From the NCBI GenBank assembly GCA_016859345.1, contig CM029129.1, positions 14,855,899 through 14,919,898 of the forward strand: DNA of 64,000 bases, in the 5' to 3' direction. The position numbers and the translations under genes are program-made. How positions within the stretch are numbered: the stretch's first letter is position 1; every line of letters starts with the position of its first letter. This document shows positions 58,536-64,000 of the stretch, one piece after another. Source of the DNA: Istiophorus platypterus (Eukaryota; Chordata; Actinopteri; Istiophoriformes; Istiophoridae). The notes beneath the pieces are model-generated. The model was not told where the DNA came from, did no database searches, and worked only from the letters and a program-made list of their open reading frames with translations.

Positions 58536-59064
58536 AACTTGTATGGGAGCACATGTATTTAAGTTTATCCCCTCGTTCATTAAGGTTTTTCCTTTTAATT
58601 TGTCACCAATCTCTATCTAGAATTAAATAACAAGGAAAAATGAGATAAAAAGTTAGAGAGACAAGGATAGTGAACTACAATAGGTGCTAATGAGCCTACA
58701 GTCTGTAAACATGTGCTAGAAGCATGAACGTTGTTAACAGGAGTCATTAGTGTCAAAACAGTCAGACATAAATAGTGTAAAGGAATGCACGGGGTACCTT
58801 TTTGCCCACTTAGCACAGATAGCATTGCCCATCTTGGTGAGGAAGCTCATTGTGTTTGAGAGTGTTTCACATTATGCTGTATTCCCATGGTGGCAATGTC
58901 CTTTCCTCATGCCAGTTCACAAAAATGGCACTTTCCCATTGGAATCAGATGTGGTTTGGATATTTTCCAAGATGGTAGGGTTGGAAAATCCATTACGTGA
59001 TGATACACACCATCTCAAAGGAAGAATTTACACAGTGTGATTAGAGACCTGCAGCCATTTTTTT
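58536..59064. other. Spacer between two divergent Tc1-like copies
   Basis: About 530 bp of AT-rich sequence without recognisable feature. Confidence 0.6.
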
Positions 59065-60240
59065 TCGTTAATTAACTGTTAATTAAGCAGTTAAAATCCA
59101 ATTATGCTCTATGGCATGTATAAAAATGCTGAGCAGGCCCAGTTGATTCTGATTTTTTCCATGGCAAGAGGAAAAGATCCAAGGGACTTTGAAAGAGGCT
59201 TCATTGTTGGGGCATGGACGACAGGAGCATCAGTCACAAAGAGTGCTCAACTGGCAGGTGTTTCAACTGTTCAGTAGTGGCACCAATGACCAAAGTCAGT
59301 AAATAGGGTTGGAAATTGTTGTCAACAGTACACATATGATGTGAGTGATGCTTGTGCATTAGTGCGATATGTAAAGAAGCAACCCTTCTTCGGGCGACTG
59401 AGAATGTCGGGGCGAGACATGATCAGACTGTGTCGGCAAGGACAGTCCATCAACAGTTACATACAAAGGGATATTATAGTAGTGTTGCAGTGCATAAACC
59501 CTTCATTACAAAGATGAATGCACATTTGACCAAAGGCACTGATCTACAGTGATGTGGAAAAAAAGTGATATGGTCATATGAGTCACCCTTCATCATATTC
59601 TCAACAAGTGGTCAAGTGCATGTGTGGTGTACAACGAAAGAACGGTACAGGCCTGAAGGCTTGACCCCTAGAGTGAGGGGACTAGGTGGCTCTGTTATGC
59701 TGTGGTGGGTATTTTACTTGCATGGTTTGGGTCCACTTGTCCTTTTAGAGGGAAGGGTCACTGTGAATCAATACCAAATTGTTCAGAGTGATCACCTTTA
59801 TCCTATGGTGAAACATTTCTATCCTGATGGGAGAGGCCTCTGTCAGGATGACAATACCCCAATCCATAGGGCACAAGGGGTCACTGAATGGTTTGATGAG
59901 TATGAAAATGATATGAGTCATATGCTGTGACCTTCACCGTCACCAGATCTTAATCCAGTTGAACAGCCATGGGATATTTCAGACCAACGTGTTAGACAGT
60001 GCTCACCACCATCATCGAAACACCCGATGAGGGAATATGTATTGGAAGGATGTTATTCATCCACCCAGTATAGATCCATAGACTTGCAGAATCAATGTCA
60101 AGGTGCACTGAAATTAGACTGGTGGTTTGTGTGGGCCTAACACTGTAGTAAAACACATAAATATGCACATGTTCTTCTATATTTTTTAAAACTTTTTTCT
60201 ACTCTGTCTTATTCTTAATGAACAGTTTTTAACATTATTT
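59065..60240 (+). mobile_element. Tc1/mariner-like transposon remnant, plus orientation
   Basis: Contains a broken Tc1-type transposase. The 5' part reads MARGKDPRDFERGFIVG... with a helix-turn-helix-like region and an early stop. The middle part (59565-59930) has WSYESPF, GGSVMLWW and CQDDNTPIHRA, the second Asp of the DDE triad. After one in-frame TGA comes SPDLNPVEQPWD, with the Glu of DD34E. Several stops and frame changes make it inactive. The 5' flank GCTCTATGGCATG is shared with the inverted copy at 58.5 kb. Outer ends were not located precisely. Confidence 0.85.
59565..60130 (+). pseudogene. Tc1-like transposase pseudogene (catalytic part)
   Basis: Open frame of 121 codons from MIWSYESPF to SHML, then TGA where a Trp codon is expected before PSPSPDLNPVE. 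Reading through the stop, the same frame continues to about 60130. It is the catalytic DDE region of an inactive element. Confidence 0.8.
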
Positions 60241-63200
60241 ACACCTCAATATTTTACATTAACTAATTTTCAGTTGGTTTTTGACATAATGTCATTAAGG
60301 TTTCAAACTTAGCATGAAATGAACTGTTTTCTTATTTGTTATAACAAACATGCCCCATAAGAAGGCATAAATGTGACCACAGAACTAAACATAATGTTTT
60401 TGAAGGAATTATTTCTTGGACGAGACTTGCCTTGCTTCCTGAGGCACTTGACTGACACTAAGCAAAATTGAACTTAATCAGGAAGATAGATGTAAAATTC
60501 TGTCTATTTTCAGTGCTCATATTATCACAGGGCTTCAATTCTTAGCTATTCTGTGGTCAGAGAACAGTAGAGTAACAATTAATTGTGAAACTGTATGAGC
60601 AGAATTTTATATAATTTTCAGTGATGAATGACAGCAAATGGCTTTCTTTATTTGCAAAACCAAATTACCAGCTACATCTTGGACATTTAGCAGACATACC
60701 AAAATCTATATACTAGAATGAATCAGTTAACAATTGTGACCCCCCCTTCAAAGAGCATCCCTTTCGCTCTCTGTGTCCCAGTTTTCTGCCTTGTGATGGT
60801 GATTGAGTGTTAAAGAAAGTGGATAAAAGCTTTAGAGTTCTTTCTGAAGGGTGGAGAAAGTTCAAAAAGAACGAGAAGAGAGTCATGTGACAGGGAGGGC
60901 AAAGGGATCTAATAGTCCTGAAAAAAAATCCCAAAAGAGACAGACTTTGCGATGAAATAACAAAAATGCGAGGGGGCAGGAGTTGCTGTACTCGGTGCAG
61001 TCGGATTCTCTTCCGGCAGGAGTCCGCCTGGGCTGAGGAGACACACAATAGCAAGTGACACACATCCTCCAACACGGCTCTCCTCTTCAGCAATATCCCC
61101 AATCCTATTCTCCAAAACTTACTTTTCTTTTCTTTTTTCTTTTTTTACTCTTCTGAATCTGACTACCATGGTTTACCTTTAGATTTGATGGCAATCCTCT
61201 CAAATCCCACACGACCCAATAAAATCCACCGCAACTCTACAGAGTACCCTGAGTCTCTGACCTCCAAGTATGAGGTATCACTTAAGATATCACCTCAAAT
61301 ACCCCACTCTCTCTCCCTAAAGGACCATCTTATTGTCACAAACAGTAATTATACATTATGCGCAACTGTGGTGACTCTGTAGGGTTCTGAAAGAAAAAGG
61401 TGGAGTGACCCCTTTAACACTGCATGTAGCCATTTGATTCATTGTTAATGAGAAAAATAATGATTAGAGCAGCGAGTGTACAATAATTATATACTTGTCA
61501 GTAGTTTTGTAAAGTGGCCAATTCAGTGACATGCTTAGCAGAAAAGAAGCAACACTAATGTCAATGTGTCGAGTTAATCAAAGTTTTAACGTGAAGAAAA
61601 CACTCCTAATCATTAAACACTCCTGACCATACATGATTTTTCTAGAGGGCATGGTGGGAAAAAAAAGTGTTGCCTGAAAAAAGAGATGCTTGTTTGACAG
61701 CAAATAGATTGAAGTTGGACACTGACCAATATAAAAAGGCAAGTTAGCAGTAATCTAATGGGCCTGCATCCATTGACAAAGAATGACAGATGGAAAAGCC
61801 ATACTTCATTAATGTTACCCGAGGCAAGCATCGAAAAGACAGTACTAACAATTAAAAAGGGCCTTTGATGACTCAGAGCCTGCTCCAGTTGTTCCATACA
61901 TGTGAATATTTCATGACTTTTGAATAATTAAAATCAGTATGCATTTTATTTTGAATTATAAAAAAACAGTTTAGGTTTAGGAGGTTGTATTTTATTGGCA
62001 CTCCTGCTGCACACACAAGACATCGTACATTATCTTCTATCATACGATTAAAATGTCTGAAACTGACAAAATTACCAATAACATCACGTGGAAGAGAAAT
62101 TACACTAAAATTAGCTTATTTATATGTATAATTGGGAGCCTCTGAATAAAAAGATTTGGATTCATTATTAGCAGCAGATAGGGTAAAAAGCAGGGAGACC
62201 ATCATGATTCTTCCTCTCTCACACTAAATGCATGTTGGGAAAGGCTTCAAGAGTGTGGCCATGAAAAGGATTAAGTTTGCAAGAGGAAAAAAAATGAATA
62301 AAAGAATAAAATGATACTGAGGTATTGAAAGGATTGATTTCAGGCACCATAAGACATTAAAGCCTTCACGGGCATTCCACAGAGGGAATAGTCAAGTTAA
62401 AAATGCTACGCCAGTGATGAATACACACGGAGGCAAACCCTCACTCTTATGTATTTGTGTATGGCGCAAACACATGACAGTAACACTCTATCATACGTTT
62501 GCGCTCTTTCACACAAACACTGAATCACACACACACTCCTGCAGATCCACGCAGAGGCATCATATCTCTGGTGTTCACCTTGACTTAGCAGAGAGCTGCC
62601 TTCATAAATCCCTTCTTATCTCAGGTCTCAAACGCACCCAGATATATGACTGTGGAATCTCACTGAAATATGTAACACAAACAACAGCGGTGATGGGCAT
62701 ACTCATCCTCACACACACACACACACACACATATATGCACAGACAGAGGCCGGTGTTGGAAGAGACGGTCCAGCGAAAAAGTTGTGAATCAAAGCGTTAG
62801 TGTCACAGATTATATTGTATTGTTTTCTGGTTCATGGTAACATTGTGACTGCTTTCTTTTGTAGATACACGGTGGCTGGGCTGGTTTGATTGATTGTATT
62901 CATAGAGCCGTTGTCAGAGCTGGGCTAGTTACTTGAGAAATTTAATGTTATTTATTTTAACCCAATGATCCTTCCTTAAACCTATCCAAGTTTTTTTTCC
63001 TGCTTAAACCTAATCAAGCCTTTACCTCAGCATTGTCACATCATAAATAAGGTTAATTATTTTGTTTTTCAGCAGGGGTTTTCAACAGTTTATCTGTGGC
63101 ATATCTGCTGGCACTCATTCAGGAAACGCTCATATGGGTTGCGCCAGAGATCAGAGACAAAGATCCTTTACGGTCATAAGTAACAGGACTTGTTGGTAAA

Positions 63201-64000
63201 TAAACAACCGTTTGCTAACATGTTCACTTAACAACGGTGATAATATGTGACTTTTAAGTTCACAAGTTGTTTCTGTTGCCTCTAGTTATCCATTAAGAAA
63301 TCAGTTATTGCAGGTTTAACAAGCAGCCTGCTTACATTTTGGAAGTATTCCAAGACAATCACCAGCTAGCTTAATGTGGGCCCTAGGTGGTAAACAGAAT
63401 CGCCACTCCAGGTGTCACAATCGCACACTTATTAATTCTGAACATCGCAATTCCTGAAAGTAGGCATACAGTTTGACAATAAAAATAATAGATTACTCAA
63501 TGTGCTCCAGACACTAATGGACTGCTGTCAAGTCAAATGTACAGGTACAGTGTGAATCTGATTGATGTTGCTGTGTACGGCATCTTCTACTGGCGATTTA
63601 AACTGTTAATGAGTGTTTCTTAGAAAATAGCTGTATCAAGTAAACAGCTATTAATTTTCTTTCATTCTCATTCAGGTAACTCAGATGTGTCAAAACTCTT
63701 CCAGGCTCATATCTTACCCTATTCCATATTCCTGCGTGTTATTATATGGACAACCTGTCATACAATCAAACAGACAGTTACACTGGCATCTCCCTGTAGC
63801 ACCCCTCTCCTGCAAGGCCAGCACCAGCAATCCTCTACACAGAGAGGAGTAGAAGAGACAGGTGTGTGAGTGGAACAAGGTTGGTCAAGGCACTTGGGAA
63901 CCCTAATGTGTCAGTGCTTTTAGTGCTAATGGGCTGATTGCCGATGCAGGTCTTGCTGAGTATCTAAAACCCAGGTTCGCTTTTTGGGAGAACGATGAGA
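60241..64000. other. Intergenic region to the right edge
   Basis: About 3.8 kb with no recognisable gene. A (CA)n run of about 20 bp lies at 62711-62730. The ORFs at 60713-61115 (minus) and 62414-62800 (plus) have no recognisable similarity. Confidence 0.6.
62711..62730. repeat. Short (CA)n microsatellite
   Basis: About ten CA units followed by ATATATGCAC, intergenic. Confidence 0.9.

Noticed and set aside
60713..61115. Overlapping minus ORFs of 60-129 codons
   Set aside because: No recognisable domain, no convincing splice sites, and composition like non-coding DNA.

Overview
The window is vertebrate nuclear DNA, almost certainly from a teleost fish. It is AT-rich, with large introns obeying GT-AG rules, (GT)n microsatellites, degraded Tc1/mariner copies, and other dispersed repeats of fish type. 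No prokaryotic, organellar or viral genes were seen. Two protein-coding genes can be assembled, both on the minus strand.

Gene 1 is sh3pxd2b (Tks4), from about 41.0 kb down to the left edge of the window. I could place all 13 coding exons of the standard transcript: 2,700 nt including the stop, 899 residues, every splice phase consistent. Its order is an N-terminal PX domain (exons 1-5), SH3-1 (exons 7-8), SH3-2 (exons 9-10), SH3-3 (exons 12-13), a long proline-rich region and a C-terminal SH3-4 (exon 13). A CpG-rich promoter lies near 40.6-41.0 kb and an AT-rich 3' UTR fills 1-2096. The first coding exon, with its flanking UTR and promoter sequence, is present twice in a near-identical 0.63 kb tandem duplication. 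Intron 8 holds an unlisted 84-nt in-frame exon candidate that matches, in length, phase and position, the alternatively spliced basic exon known from the paralogue SH3PXD2A (Tks5).

Gene 2 is a LECT2-like secreted protein (43.4-50.2 kb): five coding exons, 251 residues, plus a probable non-coding first exon. It has a signal peptide, a Lys/Arg-rich linker, a six-cysteine beta-defensin-like module, and then a LECT2/M23-fold domain that aligns to human LECT2 without gaps (residue number = human + 100). All six LECT2 cysteines are kept, but the position of the third zinc ligand (human His138) is Glu.

The rest is intron or intergenic sequence. 41.0-42.7 kb separates the two genes and carries a repeat of DNA-transposon type. 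50.4-64 kb has no recognisable gene; it contains two divergent Tc1-like transposon remnants (58.0-60.2 kb), CTCF-like motifs and simple repeats. A second near-identical tandem duplication of 708 bp lies in intron 3 of sh3pxd2b. Both duplications may be real or may be unmerged haplotypes in the assembly.

Functional link: Tks4 is an adaptor of podosomes and NADPH-oxidase activity, and LECT2 is a secreted, mainly hepatic chemotactic protein. They are neighbours on one strand, but nothing seen here indicates that they act together.
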